DNA of 64,000 bases from assembly GCA_028023455.1 (NCBI GenBank), contig JAQFVV010006452.1, positions 674,501 to 738,500 of the forward strand. The letters are read 5' to 3'. The DNA comes from Epiperipatus broadwayi (taxonomy: Eukaryota > Onychophora > Udeonychophora > Euonychophora > Peripatidae). The translations under genes and the position numbers were made by a program. A model generated the notes under the pieces. That model had not been told where the DNA came from and made no database searches. It saw nothing but the letters and a program-made list of their open reading frames with translations. Shown here piece by piece: positions 10,149-24,183 of this stretch. Positions within the stretch are counted from its first letter, which is position 1, and each line of letters opens with the position of its first letter.

Positions 10149-13100
10149 TTGGACTTTAAGAAATAAAAATTTCATTATTACATAACGTTGCATTTATAAA
10201 TGTGAAAAATTATAATCTTCACGTTTTTAAAATAACACTTCAAATTTTCGGTTCACAAAAATGAAAACTTTATGGGTTTTATAAACAACTAGGTTCTTAT
10301 TTTTTTAAAAAAAAAACATAATCAATGAAGGATAACCATTTTATAAACTAGCAATTTAAAATAATTAGAAATACATTTTACAAATGGACCCTAACAAGCA
10401 TTAGTTTTCTAAAAAAAAAAAAAAAAAAACGTGGATTAAGAACAAAACACTCAATGAATAAATAAAACAACTACAGGTAAACAAACAAAGGACTCGTATA
10501 AGAATTACTTTAATTTACTTTTAATTACTCATAATTAACCTAAACATCACTTAATAAAATTTATTCGATGAATATCAATAGCTATTGATCTGTATTTAAT
10601 ATAATCATATATATATAGATATAATATAATTAGGCAGACGTCTGAAATAAAGGGGATATTAATTTAAATCTAAATAAAATTTAAAAACCTATGATGTATT
10701 AATCATTACAGTGGATATCAAATAATGCCTTATCAATGGGTATATTGCTGTCTTATTTTTTATGTTATTGTTATTTCCTTATTGTTATACAATGTTGATG
10801 CACATTACATATTATTATGTTAAAATAAACCGCTGTCGACTATATGTTTCGGTGTACATTTTTCTATTTATACATTCCATTCAGCAGTGCTAGTTGTGCA
10901 ATATCTCATTTAATTCTCATTGTTGCTGAGCTATGTTAGAGTTAACTGGATATCAACTATAAAAAGGTATAATCTGAAACTGGGAGCTAGTGACACTATT
11001 TTGGAGACTTTATCTACTCAAAAGAAATAAATTTTCTAGTAACCTCAGGCCTTATAAAAATATATATCCTATAATGAGCAGGAAATATTGCTGTATGGGT
11101 TAAACATTATACATAATAGTATTTATTTTTTATAAAGACTTATAGTATGTTCATTATAAAATACAGAATTATATTAACCACTCCTATTGGTGTATAGTCA
11201 TACAGTGGCCCATTACATTTGGCACAATCAGTGAGACACTAGTAAATTTTATTCACAAAATATTAGTGCAATTCGGAATCCTAATACATTTGTCTCAACC
11301 AAAGTGACATTAATAAAAAAACATGAATCCTGAAAGGTGATTAATGATATGGCACAAAATGAAATTGGATGCAGAATGCAAAATGAGAAAGTATTAAGGA
11401 TTATTAAAAAAAGAGTAGGGAGTTGTGAAATAAGATTAATTGTACTAGAAAAAAAGAAATGAAGAGTAGGACTGGATATGTACAAAAAGGAAAGTAAGTG
11501 AGCTGATGTGTGTGGTTAAGAGGGGAGAGCTCAACAATTATTGAATATAAAAGATAAAAACAAAACCAAGAGAAAACGTATATTGAAGCTATATATATAT
11601 ATACATCTACTTCATATTTGCATGTAAATAAATTACGAATAAAATTTTTAAGTTAAAATTTTTTTAAAAAAATTATAAATAAAAACTGAATGTATATTTA
11701 CAGTATAATTAATTATAAAGTTATTTTGTGTAAATGCAAAATGTTCTTCTAAATTTTAAAAAGGTAATAGATTCTAAATTTAACTTAAAAGTAGTTCGAA
11801 AAAAAAAATGTCTTTCTTTTAGTAGTAAAAAAAAAAAAAGGTGGAAATGACACTAGGAAAAGTAATTAAAATGCTTGTAAACAGATTGCTAGATTAAAAT
11901 CTAGAAGATAAATAATTAAAATTATTTAATTAAAAAGGCTGTTATACCTGCTCAAAAATATGAGCTTGATAATAGGGTTTTGGATAAATAAACTCAGACC
12001 TCAGTGAAAGTAATGGAGTTACCTATACCCATTAGTTTAAAGGATCCAAATGGCAAAAGATCGATCTGAATTTAACTGATAAGAGAATTCCAAATCAAAT
12101 AAATAGTGGTGGAAATTACATTTATGATTATCTTTCTATTATTCTATCTTGATCCTGCCAGTAAACATTATTCTGCTAATGATTATCTTTCAGCCATTAT
12201 TATTATTCTGCTTTAATTAATTCTTATCTGATAGTTCCAGAAAGTCTATCATGCAAGAGTAAAGAAGTGGTTATTTGCTATGCTTTGTCAATCTGGCAAA
12301 GGGCAAGCTGAATCCATTGCTGAGTCCCAAAAGACAAGCTTTCTGCATATGAAAAACCATCCGAATGTGTATCCACCTTAGAAATGGAAAAATCTGATGT
12401 ACAGTGCAACAGGAAGAACCAGATGCCAAAACAAGATCAATTAATATCTATGCATACAAAATGAATGTGAAATAGTGGTTTAAACCTTCATCCCACTATA
12501 TCTATGGTAAAAAATCAATGATGCAAATACCTAAAGACTAAACATGAACTATTATGCTGAAAGAATAAGTATAACTTTAAACTAATACTTAGTTAATTAT
12601 GGTCTCCAATTTAATGAAATATGCTAATGAATAGTTATGTAATCAATCTGTTTATGAGTTGATATGACAAGAGATTGTAGTCTGTACTATTTAAATATTA
12701 TGCCACAATTTAGTCAGCACTAATTGTAATAAATTAGTTTATAAAAGGTAATTAGCTTGTAATTGCAGTCTCTTCCCATGCTATTAAAAAGTGTCTATTA
12801 GTTATATCATAATTTCCACTTTATTTAATAATATGTCAACTTAGTAAATCTATTAAATTATGGAAAGAGTTCAATTAAGTTGCATAAATAAGCTATATTG
12901 GGGTCTATTAATTAGATGTATGTTTTAACTAACTAGTCTTATATTTCAATTATTATTTTTTATAAGAATGTACAGTTGATATCTGTCAATTCAGGTTATA
13001 TGTTGCAACTGTTTCTCATTCTTATGTAGCATATTAGTATTAGATAATTGTAACATCGTTTGTGATACCTGATCTTTTACAATTATCATCTTATTTAAAC

Positions 13101-13150
13101 CGTGATGTGCTGTAGATGAGCAATTTTTATCATATATCGTCCATTTTTTT
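10149..13150. other. AT-rich spacer, nothing recognised
   Basis: No supported gene or repeat match. Open frames such as 11249-11485 (minus) are low-complexity and lack motifs. Confidence 0.5.
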
Positions 13151-13165
13151 CTTTCATACATGTCA

Positions 13166-13200
13166 TATATATATATATGTGTGTGTGTATGTGTGTGTGA
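13166..13200. repeat. Compound (TA)n-(TG)n microsatellite
   Basis: (TA)n passes directly into (TG)n with one A interruption. The overlapping 92-residue minus-strand open frame translates the microsatellite as alternating H/T and Y/I and is not a gene. Confidence 0.9.
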
Positions 13201-13479
13201 TTTCTTGTCACTATATGCTGTATACATTGTAGAAGTTTTATTCCTACTGTAGGCATATAATGTCTTCATGTACGCATTCTTATATAACTATTGTAGTGCA
13301 CATGTGGTTCCCTGTATTTTACAACTATTTTATTATCTACTGCATACTAATAACATAACCTGCAATTAATCACAACAGTCAAGCAATAGGATTAGTCTTA
13401 ATTAATAAGCTTGTATCAGTTAGCCTATGTACAGGGCATATGAGGATAGTAGAGAGCAGTTAGGTGTCTGTGCAGAATA

Positions 13480-13512
13480 TTGGAATCCATTCTATTGGAA
13501 TCCATTCTAACA
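13480..13512. repeat. Short tandem duplication
   Basis: The 15-16 bp unit TTGGAATCCATTCTA occurs twice in a row. Confidence 0.8.
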
Positions 13513-13925
13513 GTGAATGATAATAATGTATTCTAAAATTGTATCAAGTAGTTTAAACCTTTATAACATTGGATACTATATCTGTGCATAAGTTAAATGA
13601 AAATAACAACTAAAATGAAATTTGGAAAGATTTATTTACCATAAGTGAATTTATAAATTAATTAACGATAAAGTCCCACCAGTGTATGTATTGTGTTGTG
13701 TAATATACACAAATAAATAGTGTTGTCTCATTACTTTTGGCATTTTTTGTAATCTTTATTTGCAATCAACAATTTAAGTAATTAGTTAAGAGTCTCTTAT
13801 TTTCTCTCTGCCTTTAGCAGGCTTTAATGGAAAAAGTTGGTATTCTGTGATGTCATCATGTATAAAGCATATGTGGAATGCCCTTGGGTGATTTGCATGT
13901 GGGTTGTGCAGTTCTGACGATTACC

Positions 13926-13950
13926 GTATATATATATATATATATATACT
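13926..13950. repeat. (TA)n microsatellite
   Basis: A short uninterrupted (TA)n run after ATTACCG. Confidence 0.9.
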
Positions 13951-13959
13951 GTGTTCTGT

Positions 13960-16900
13960 GAGCAGCTAGTAAATAATTGACAATGACTGAATTGAGATAG
14001 TAGCTTAATAGTTTAATTTAAATAACATATCAGCATATTTACTAATGTACATAGACTATTCAAGGCATATTAAAATAATAAAAGATCATAGTGACCTGCA
14101 CATAATAAACAATAGTCCCGATTTTGGACTTAGAGAGCCAGGATTCTCTAAATTACATTAATATGAAAACATATAGACCAGGTTCTGGGGGGTTATATAT
14201 CCTCTCAATACTTCTAGAGTTTTTACATACTTTACCACATATAGCATTTTTTACATATGTGTGGTATTTTTTTACTCCTCACCATATATGGCATCTTTTA
14301 AAGTTCTCTGAACTTATAAGGCTATGTGTGCAACTCCATGACTTAACAACATTGCTATACATTGATAATTACACTGATACACATTTATTGTTAGTTATTT
14401 GTGTAATTATTATATATATAATTATTCATATACAGTCATTATACACAATTATTATACAAAGTTATTATTTTTATTTTACATATTTATTATATATATATAT
14501 ATATTGTAACATTTTTCATGTTTTGATACATTCTGGTAGGCCCTTTTTTTACACACTATTAAGTGAAAGTTAATCAAGCTATGGATAAGAAAATATCTTG
14601 TTCCTATTTCAAAAAACACAGCTATATTTCCTGATTAACTGGCCTATTAATTATAACAACTTATGCTACTGGTGGAATCAGCATTTTATTTATTTTTATA
14701 AGGGGTGCCAGCATTCATACAAGAATCTGCTTAAGTCCGTCACATTGCAAATCGTAAATTTAGAAGGAAATAATTTTAAAGATCATGGTTATGATTTCCT
14801 GTAACTTAGTTATTTTTCAGAAAATATTACACCCAGGGCTTAGTTAATAACTATTGGCAAAGGTAAATTATACTTAAATCCTAATAAACTAACATTAATA
14901 AATTTAATAACTATCATTAATAATGCACAATGCATAATTGATATTAGAAATAAATATTTTTATTCTAGCAAATTAGAATATTAAAAACACAAATTACTAA
15001 TAAGTTGGAAAGATTACATGCATGCTAATCCAGACATGAATCAATTAATTAAAACAGTTCACATCACACTTAGATTTCTTAGGACATAAACAAAAGTCTC
15101 TTGAATAATACAATTTAGGGTCTCTACCAGGATTATATTATAAGATTATTGGAGAATGGTTTGCAAATGCTTAATTTAGTCACAATCAGGAATAGTTAAT
15201 CTTAGCTTACTGGTAAGTTTAGCAAACTTCTGTAGATAGTTGATTACCATGCATGGTTTTTTATGAGAGGTAGAATGAGCTCATGGCCATTAGTATTGAA
15301 CCTGTTTTTTGGTCTGTTCTAAAGGTTAGTCATGAAAACTTTTTTGGGGTTGATGTTTTCATAATGAATGATGTCAAAAGATTTGGTCCACTCCAGCATG
15401 ACTAATTATTTCAGCCTAGTGGTCCTGGATCTTTTTATGATCCCAGACCAACCAAAAGAAAAACAGATAAGACAAGACAATGTTTGAAGTTTTTCTGATC
15501 TTTTATATTCACAATCAGTTTTTAGACTTCTCTGTGCATCTATTTTCTTTTGTTCTTTTATCAGAATACCAGATAATAATCTAGTACATTCTTTCTTAAA
15601 TTTATGTTACAAAGTCTTTTTTTTTTTCAGCATAATTCTGCCATCTTTAATTAGTTTCCAAAAAAAATGTTTTAATGATTGTAATCTTTCACTTTGGAAT
15701 TTTTGTTTTTATTTGTCTGGATTAGTAATTTGCATGTTATTTATTCTTTCCAATTTCAATTCTTATTTTTAATCAAAGTAATAATTTGAAATAAAAAAAT
15801 CAACTCTCATTGTACATTTTTAAAAAAAATTAAAATGGTGACTTTTAATAAGATCGCTAAATTTACTTTTTCTTTTAGCTTTTATCAAATTCCAATATGT
15901 TTGTACCATATATAATTAAATGGTACAATATATATTTTTCTTGCTTGACCTTGAACACTGCAATATATATATATATATATATATATTAACTTAAATAAAA
16001 GAGATCAAAAGAAATTAAGATACCTGAGTAGTCTAAAATGTATAAGATCATAATATTATAACTTAAAAAAAGAAAAAAAAATTGTAACTTAAATTTTATA
16101 TCAAAGAGAAAAGAATTGAAATATGCAACTTGCTGAGTATAAGCTATTTAACAAATTATCAGACTGATGAGTTATCAATCATAATAAGGGGACTCATACA
16201 CATAAATAGTCATCAAAATTTAGTGCTTCCAAAATACTCAAGTAAATATTAACTATAGATAAAAATATCGGTGGCTTAAATTCATCAAATTCTACTTAAG
16301 ATTTCCAAAGATATCATAATATCAATAATTAGAAACAATAATGCTTGGAGACTAGCCATTCAAGGTGTCTGGCCTATTTCAAACCCTAGTTAGGCAGGCA
16401 TTGTATGATCAATAAACAAGTAGAAAATATAAACAAATTATTAAGAACAAACTATTATAACTCAGGAAATAACACCAAGTGGGTGAGTACACTGGTAACT
16501 CCATAAAATATCTTCTCAGGTATACAGATAGTAGATTTTATCCACTTTCATCTCTTGGTTTAATGTCAAGTGCATATTTAAATAAATAACAAGTGAATAT
16601 GGTCTAGCAGGGCACCACTAGATTATCTGAACCTAGACACAGTTATATCTTATAACCTTTTCACATGGTTTGAATCCCTTTTGGTACTTTATTTCTAATA
16701 AAAATGGAGGATTTTGCTTTTAGACCCATATCACTGTATGCACTAACATTTAGGTAAACATAAAACATCCTTAAACTAAAATGGAGTATATAAAATTCAT
16801 TAGACAGAAATCATCTCCTAAATCTTAACATAATAAATGTGTTTCAATATCTTTATAAGTTTTACTAGCTCAGATTACTATTAATTTAGGATGGCAATTC

Positions 16901-17028
16901 ACTCATCCTTGCATTATATAGATGATGGGATGGTGGTTATTATAATTATTCATGAATGTCAACTAAATACCATGAAATCACTATTTATTTATGGCCTTTA
17001 AACATTTATCTAGCTCATTAATTCAAAT
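13960..17028. other. AT-rich spacer, no supported gene
   Basis: The 149-residue plus-strand open frame at 14124-14573 is the longest methionine-started frame here. Its content is I, Y, H, L and T in low-complexity runs, it includes a microsatellite translation, and it shows no domain. I do not call it a gene. A (TA)n tract lies at 15963-15987. Confidence 0.5.
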
Positions 17029-17063
17029 GTGATGATGATGATGATGATAATGATAATGATAAT
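17029..17063. repeat. (GAT)n / (AATGAT)n microsatellite
   Basis: GATGATGATGAT changes to repeated AATGAT units. Its last bases form the left copy of the target-site duplication of the adjoining hammerhead element. Confidence 0.9.
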
Positions 17064-17076
17064 GATAATAGTTCCA

Positions 17077-17667
17077 AAGCAAAGCAAAACTCCATATAGT
17101 AGTGCCACCTGTGCTAAACCGAGTAATCAATGGATGCCAGAAGGCTTGTGCATAAAATCCCTATCTAATGCCTACTCATCCAATAGCCCCAGACTAGTTT
17201 CTGGCTTTTGGCCTTCGTCAGTGAGGAGCTTTGGATCTGAGAGCACTGCATCTAGATATTAGGATCTAATGCAACCCTCTAGCAAACACTTTTATCTCTA
17301 CTTAACTACAAAACTATGAGCATGAAATTGAAAACAAAAAATATTTTCAATCTAAGCTCAATAGCTTATATAGTCATATGGGTCTGAACTCAGTTCAGCA
17401 CCCATACATTTTGGTGTCTTTGGCTCTTTAACAACCATAGCCACCACTACCCTATTAAGCAGGATTAGTGTTAAACCAGCAAGCATCACATGATCACATT
17501 TCCAATACTAGCACATAATTGTTTATAAACAAAGCAAAGCAAAACTCCATATAGTAGTGCCACCTGTGCTAAACAGAGTAATCAATGGATGCCAGAAGGC
17601 TTGTGCATAAAATCCCTATCTAATGCACATAAACAATTATGTGCTAGTATTGGGGATGTGATCGTGT
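17077..17667 (-). mobile_element. Hammerhead retroelement, family A, most complete copy, 13-bp target-site duplication
   Basis: The insertion is flanked by the perfect 13-bp repeat GATAATAGTTCCA (17064-17076 and 17668-17680). In the sense of the ribozyme (minus strand) the order is: an inverted piece of the element's 5' end (17667 to about 17623), a partial 3' unit (about 17622-17530), then a near full-length unit (about 17530-17077). The full unit holds the shared hairpin module (near 17345-17400), a hammerhead ribozyme (17236-17178), and a 3' end reading GGAGTTTTGCTTTGC. There is no coding capacity. The 94 bases at 17529-17622 repeat 17072-17165 almost exactly. The head-to-tail partial dimer plus inverted 5' cap resembles Penelope-like insertions. 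The mobilising enzyme is inferred. Confidence 0.85.
17178..17236 (-). ncRNA. Type I hammerhead ribozyme, family A
   Basis: The minus strand gives CTGACGA (17221 to 17215), stem II GGC-CAAAA-GCC, GAAA (17201 to 17198), stem III as ACTAGT, and cleavage triplet GTC with the predicted cut between 17192 and 17191. Stem I pairs CCTCA with TGGGG (one G-U pair), then after an internal loop ATCCAA pairs with TTGGAT. All invariant core bases are present. The first position of stem II is an A-A mismatch, which all family A copies share. Self-cleavage is predicted from family knowledge and not shown here. Confidence 0.75.
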
Positions 17668-17680
17668 GATAATAGTTCCA

Positions 17681-20110
17681 GCCACAGCTTTAGGACTAAG
17701 CCTAATTATAAAACTTGATTTTTAAAGAAATTCATAACTATTGCTTAATCTTAGTATATCTAATTAAATCTTAAATAACTAATATTAACCATTGATGATG
17801 AATCATCACAACTAATAAATAATACTCTCAATGAACTATATATGCCTCGTTTAATAAAACAATTTAACATTTATTAATTTATTATGAACATATACAAACA
17901 ATTCAAAGATAAAACTAAGAATTTATATGAACAATAATGATAATAACAATAATTGATTATTTGGCAATTATAAGATTAATTTTGAATTCTTCCCCCTTTC
18001 CCATCAAAGATATATAATGTATATTAAATTGGATACTAAGTTTGCTAAAGTTTTCAATTCACAAGAAAATATTTCATAAAAAAATATTCACTCTTTTTTT
18101 TCTCTTTTGCACACATACTTTTATAATCTAACATGTAAAGTAGAATGGTTAAAAAAAATGTTAGTAAAATCGGAAAAAGAAGATTTCCAGAAACAAGTTT
18201 TTAAATTGTTTTTCACCCCTTCCCACTAAGCTTGGAGATCGCTATTCTTTAAATCAAAACAAAAATAACCTAATATTTTTAATGCTATATATGTCTATTA
18301 TTCTTCCATCCACATGCAATTATATCCATGTAACAATTTAATATATTACTGTGTAGGTGTGTTTATCCCATAATAACCAAAATATTATTTAAAAACAAAA
18401 TAATAATACAAAAAAATATCTTTTACATTTTAACCAACATTTCATAATTTTAGATTAGTATACAATAATAGTTTTAATATACATAAAATTATTACTCAAG
18501 GTTATAACTATTCTTATTGAAGAAAACTATGGTGTTAATCGATTTTGGGTTGTGTTAAAGTTCTGAGAAAAAAAATATAAAACTTCATTTCTAAAATTTT
18601 AGAATAGTCTTTGATATAATAAAAAGAAAATATATAGTAAAAGTTCATATTACCAGCCCCAAGGGTTCAAACTTAACTTGTTTAATGTTCATACTTTTGC
18701 AGCAATCAATTTCTGCAGTTTCCTTTTCTTGAGGCTTGTAATTATTTAATGGTGATGATGATGGTATTATTTGCCACTAGAACTTTTTCTTCCCTTCCTT
18801 GTTAAGCATAATTTTTTCTTTTAGAGTATATCAGTTGTTCTCTCATTTGCAATTTTTTCCCACTGGGTTTAAATTCAGTCACTGGAATAATTATACTAGA
18901 TGATTCAATTTGTACTAGATGATTTAATATTTATCAGTAGATTAATCATTTTTCTTCAGCTTTCAAATGCAGGTGAATGTTTCTTTTGCTTAAAATATCG
19001 AATTTTTCTTTTCAATCAGTCATCAAGTGTATAATATTTTAATTTCAGACAAGACATTTTTTTTCTATTTGATATGCTGGTTCTGGCAGGTCATGGGATT
19101 TCCCAGATGAAATATAGCTATTTTAACCTGCCATGCCATTTTTAATCTTCACAAAAAAAAACTTTATATTAAAAATGATTTCTAAATTGATATCTGGCCG
19201 AATTAAAATGCAGTCCTCCTTAGTTTCTATATTTTAAAATCTCTTTTCTGATTTTTCCCAGACAAGTTTTTATACTTTATTTTCTTAGTTGGAGTGATAG
19301 TAACAAACATTATAAGAAACTTGCACTTACATGATTTTTGGAAAGCTTAATTTGTTTTTCAAGTAAAATTATCTTAAACATTTTCCTTCTCACCTTACTG
19401 ACAAATCTCGCACCACTATAAAACTCCAAGTCTTCTCTTTGAAGATTTCTAGCTGGACTTCTGAGTCTTAAGAAATACAGACACAAACAAAAAACTTTTA
19501 TAGCAAAACCTTTGAGTAAAAAAAAATAATTTAACAGAATTGTTTTTTTTTCTTTAACATTTTTAATATGTACAAATCTAGATTTATTTGTGCAATGTAC
19601 ACACACACTCTATCATTTATAAAGCTGGCCCATTAAAACAATCTGAATGTTTTTTTAGAAATTATGATTTTAATATCTAAAATTAAATCCTTAACTTTCA
19701 AACCCTAAATTACAACTTTAAAAAAAAATAGAAATAGAATAAAATATTGGAATGTAGTAAATGTAGGTTAGCTTTGAAGAGAGTTTAATATTTGAAATAT
19801 ACAATGATAATTAAATAGCTCTCACACACACTGCCTATATATGTGTTATTACTTTACTTTTTTAACAAAAATAAATAAATATTGAATAATTAACCATGTG
19901 TACTACTCTTTTTGAGTTTTTATCAACATACAAACAAATATAGAACATAACTGTTGCCCCACTCTCTTTCTGTCTTAAGATTTCAGAACTTGATCTTGTA
20001 GGGTTTAAACTTGGGTGCCCTGCAGCTTCCTTTACTATATAAAAATGTGATGATGATTTTTGTTCATTTTCTTTCATGCACATTACTACAAATTTAGCTA
20101 CTGACTAAAT
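17681..20110. other. AT-rich spacer, nothing recognised
   Basis: No coding signal beyond chance. The frames at 19310-19606 and 19862-20083 (minus) lack family motifs; they are the least AT-biased parts here but I can assign nothing to them. Confidence 0.4.
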
Positions 20111-20119
20111 TATAATGGC

Positions 20120-20121
<2 letters not shown>

Positions 20122-20188
<67 letters not shown>

Positions 20189-20198
20189 ATATATATAA
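20122..20198. repeat. (TA)n microsatellite
   Basis: About 75 bp of (TA)n with one C near the end, preceded by TGGCACAA. Confidence 0.9.
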
Positions 20199-21165
20199 CA
20201 TGGCAACTGCAATGTAGGGCATAAAGAATTACCTACATATCTCTTAAATAAATATATTTTTTTATCATGTAAATATCATTGACCACATACCTTTGAAATA
20301 AAAATATATTAGTTGTATTATCAATAAGACATGTATTCTGATGGGGGAAAAAGTTTAAGTATAATAGATTCATTTTTGTTTAGTTTGAAAATTTTGAATG
20401 CCGAATTTAAACAAATTTGATGAGTTATCAAGCTATTGAAAACAAAATTTTGTAATAAGAGATAAGAATTTTATCTTGTCAAATGAAAACTTTAAATATA
20501 ACTTTATATCTTTATTTAGTAGAGAGAAATTCCTAACCACTTTTTCTATGGCCATAAGTATTATACAATAGAGGAAGACCTCTTGATGATGTGAGTATAG
20601 TGAGTAAATATTTTATTATCTTTGTAAATAAATTAATAAAGTTTATATAAAAGTGATGCATATTTTAAGATATTGTCTATAAGATTATCATATAAAGCAT
20701 TGCTTTTATTAGTCACTTAATAATTAGTTGATATTGACATTTATTTACTGTATAACAACCTTCTTCAATGAATTGTCCAACAACACTCAGAAATATGTAT
20801 ATAGCTTTTTAGCATAGTTTAGAATTTGATGAGAATTTAATTTATTATTGTTATACTTCTATTTGGTAGATAAATTGATTGTATATTTATTAAAATATTT
20901 TGACTTAGTCTTTCATATTTTCGCACTCATCATTCAATTAGTAATTTATGGCTACATGTTATTATCATATTATGTTTCTGTAAGGTACACTGATTTTTAG
21001 AAATAATACTTTTGATATTATTTTTTAATACTAGCATGTATAATTTAAATATTGATGCCTAGTTACTGTAAGATATGATTTGGAAACAATAAAATAATCT
21101 GTATTATCCATCTATATCTATTATAAGATGTATAATTATTGTTTTTATTTATATATACACACACA

Positions 21166-21375
21166 ATGAATCTAATTAATAAACAAGCTGCTAATATTAA
21201 AATTCAGAATTCATGGGATTTGAGTTGATGACATTTGCTTCCGTTAGGTTTTTTTGTATTTAACGGCAGTTGAGGAGGGGTGAGAAATTGACCTAAAATT
21301 CTTCTGAAGATTAAAAGACTGTATATAATAGTTGATTATCATTACATTTATTATTTTTATTCTTATTACAATAGT
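21166..21375. repeat. Dispersed repeat K, copy 1
   Basis: The segment from ATGAATCTAATTAATAAACA to TTATTTTTATTCTTATTA is matched in the same orientation at 63774-63976, at about 80% identity by eye. Best conserved are TTCATGGGATTTGAGTTGAT, TTTGCTTCC, GGCAGTT and ATTACATTTATTATTTTTAT. No coding potential; class unknown. Confidence 0.75.
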
Positions 21376-21399
21376 TTTTAATTAACGGACATTTTATTC

Positions 21400-23360
21400 G
21401 TATATATATATATTGCAAGGGTAGCTTACAACCCTGTCTAGACAAGCTTGTATTTATCCACAACAGCAAATCAAACGCATTTAAAATATAAACTAGATAA
21501 TAGATAGTTGGATACAATCAATTGTTTTATAATGTAAACATACATGAATACACACACACGATGAAAGTTTGTTTTAATTAATCTTAAACTAAATAATGTA
21601 TTAATGGGATAATTTATATTTTTCAAAGTAAAGTAAAAAAGTCCATTTATTAAGATCTTTTATATATACTAACAATAAGATATATAATGATGACCTAATA
21701 TTAAGTCAATATCTAGGCAACCAAGTATTAGAAAATGAGAGTAGAATTTTATTATGTAATTTTAATTTTATCTAAAACCATTTAGTACACACAACAATAG
21801 ACAACTACAACAATGAAAGAAGAAATGGAAAAAGTTCCTATACTAAACAATGGAAACTATGCATGGTATAAAAGTAAACCCAGTTCATTTCCATCACCTT
21901 TTGTTATTTATCGAAGAATAGGATAACCACACACAGTCAATATCTCAAGATAAAATCATAGAACGCAAGGAAAGTTGGGTCATTTGTTTGAAAATCCCAT
22001 ATCAATCATATAATTTTCACATCGCAAAAAGTTGAAAGAAATTGTAAGTGACTTTTGAAATAAGGAGAGTTGATGATTTCTAGCAGTTTAATGAAAAACA
22101 CTGAACTGATTTTGAGTTAACAATTAAAAATAAAAGACTGCACTATTTTTGAATGAGGAGAAAAGGAAAGAGTACATTGCCAGCTTATATAGGTAAATGA
22201 TGAAGTAAAATTATTCATTTATATAATTCACTAAATGCCAAATAATAAACTGAAGAAAATTAAATATATTATAAAGAACTAAGTAATGTGTTCTAGCTAA
22301 ATAAAATCACCATAGAACCTGAATGCTATTCTCCCAACCATAGAAGCATAAAGATTTAATTCACTCATCCATAAAATGCCTAAAGAAATATCAAACATCT
22401 CATACAAAATGTCTGAATGGATCCAGGAAGAAAGCAGTTGTAGAAAATGGAAACAACATTGTTACTAGCATGTTACTGAGGAATTTGAACGATTGACGAA
22501 GTACTTACTTAGAATATAATGAAAAGAAAGGTGACAGACTGTATCCATGAGATACATAATCACTAGATTTATGGACTTTAATTTGGATGATTGAAAATAA
22601 TTTTATTTATTAATTGTTAGATTTTTTATACATTTGTAAAATCCTATTCTCATTTCATTTCTGCACTTAGAAATTTCAGCATGTCTACACTTGGAAGAGT
22701 CCACTGTTTAAAAGCAACATAGTATGGGGGGGGGGATTATTAACTTAGGTAGTATTTTTATGTAAATAAAGTTTAGGTCAGTTCTCTCCATAATGGCATG
22801 ACACTTGGATCACCACCATGTTCTTTTCCTTGTTAATTACAGGACAGAGTTTGTGTTGTTTGTTTGTTCATTTTATTAACAGTCATTATATTTATTTTAT
22901 TGTGTAAATGACCAATCTTCCAATGTGGATGTTCTTTTCTGTCTATTATACCAACCATACTTAGGCAGGGGGTCCCCAAGAAGATGGAACATCAATCATT
23001 GAAATTTGATGATGAGGCTATTTTATTTATTTATATATATATATATATGTTCGTCTAAAATTGTAAATTAGTTAGTCAGTTTCATGGTTGATGTAACTAT
23101 AATATTTTTTATTAATTCAATTTCCTTTGTAAATAGTAAGTCCTGAGTTATGTATATCTACCATGGATATGGGTTCGAATATTGGATACTTTTAATCAAT
23201 ACTATGATAGAAATGCATAGTTGACACATATAACTGCATTTTTTTATTATGTTAAATAGTTTTAAATTTTATTTGTCATTAAAAAGAGTTGTTAATTTGA
23301 TTTAAAATTAAACTGGTCTCTAGTTTATCAGAATCATTCATACACCCATTCATCAATTTA
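21400..23360. other. AT-rich spacer, nothing recognised
   Basis: Contains an eight-base G run near 22727 and a short (TA)n near 23032-23047. No gene or repeat match was found. Confidence 0.45.
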
Positions 23361-23363
23361 TTT

Positions 23364-23366
<3 letters not shown>

Positions 23367-23441
<75 letters not shown>
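23367..23441. repeat. (TA)n microsatellite
   Basis: About 75 bp of uninterrupted (TA)n. Confidence 0.95.
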
Positions 23442-23444
<3 letters not shown>

Positions 23445-23729
23445 TGCACCCACACATCTTTTCCATATATATAATGATTCAGTAATAGGGTTGGGTGCAT
23501 TTTAAGTGAATGGGAACCTGTATAGAGGTGCAATAGTTGATATGCAAAGTAAATTCACCCCTGAAGAGAACTGAAAGCAACATTTTCTTTGACTGATGTA
23601 TAACAAAATCTGAAAGAGGGGTGAGGCATGAATGAATTAGCCTAAATTGTATCTAAATTTAATGTGTAAACTTAGAGCTAGACCATTGGATGTAGATATG
23701 ATCATTGGTCAGGTACTTCATCACATCAT

Positions 23730-23822
23730 TCAAAGCATCCTATCTGAAGACCCTAGATCTGACCATGGTGAGATGTGAACCTTCTCTTCCAGCAGATCAT
23801 TACAATATATATATATACACAC
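23730..23822. repeat. Second copy of the repeat seen at 7755-7845
   Basis: It has the same block order as the 7.8-kb copy and likewise ends TTACAATATATA in a (TA)n tract, here passing into ACACAC. The 71-residue open frame across it is a by-product. Confidence 0.6.
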
Positions 23823-24183
23823 ACTTTGGGTGCAATTTGAAATATATAATTGCAGTTTGTAATGTTATAAGTGAATATTTATTATACTTCATTCAGAACA
23901 AGTTATATTTACCTGTTTAAAGAGGTTGATTTAAATTTCTTTATATCAATAATTTCAATATTTGTGGTCAAGTTGCAATCTTTAGTGTCTATATAAATAT
24001 ATTGCACCATTATTAAAAATGGAATTCCATCTTTATTGTTGATAGGAGGTTGCCTTGACAACAGTTTAAGATTGTTGATTGTGATTGATATTGGGATTGT
24101 CTAAGTGTTGACTGGTTTTTAATGACATATAATATATATATATGATACGTAACACATAAAAATCTTCATATCAATATATATAT

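Noticed and set aside
14124-14573. 149-residue plus-strand open frame
   Set aside because: Low-complexity I/Y/H/L/T content, includes a translated (TA)n run, and no domain or family motif.
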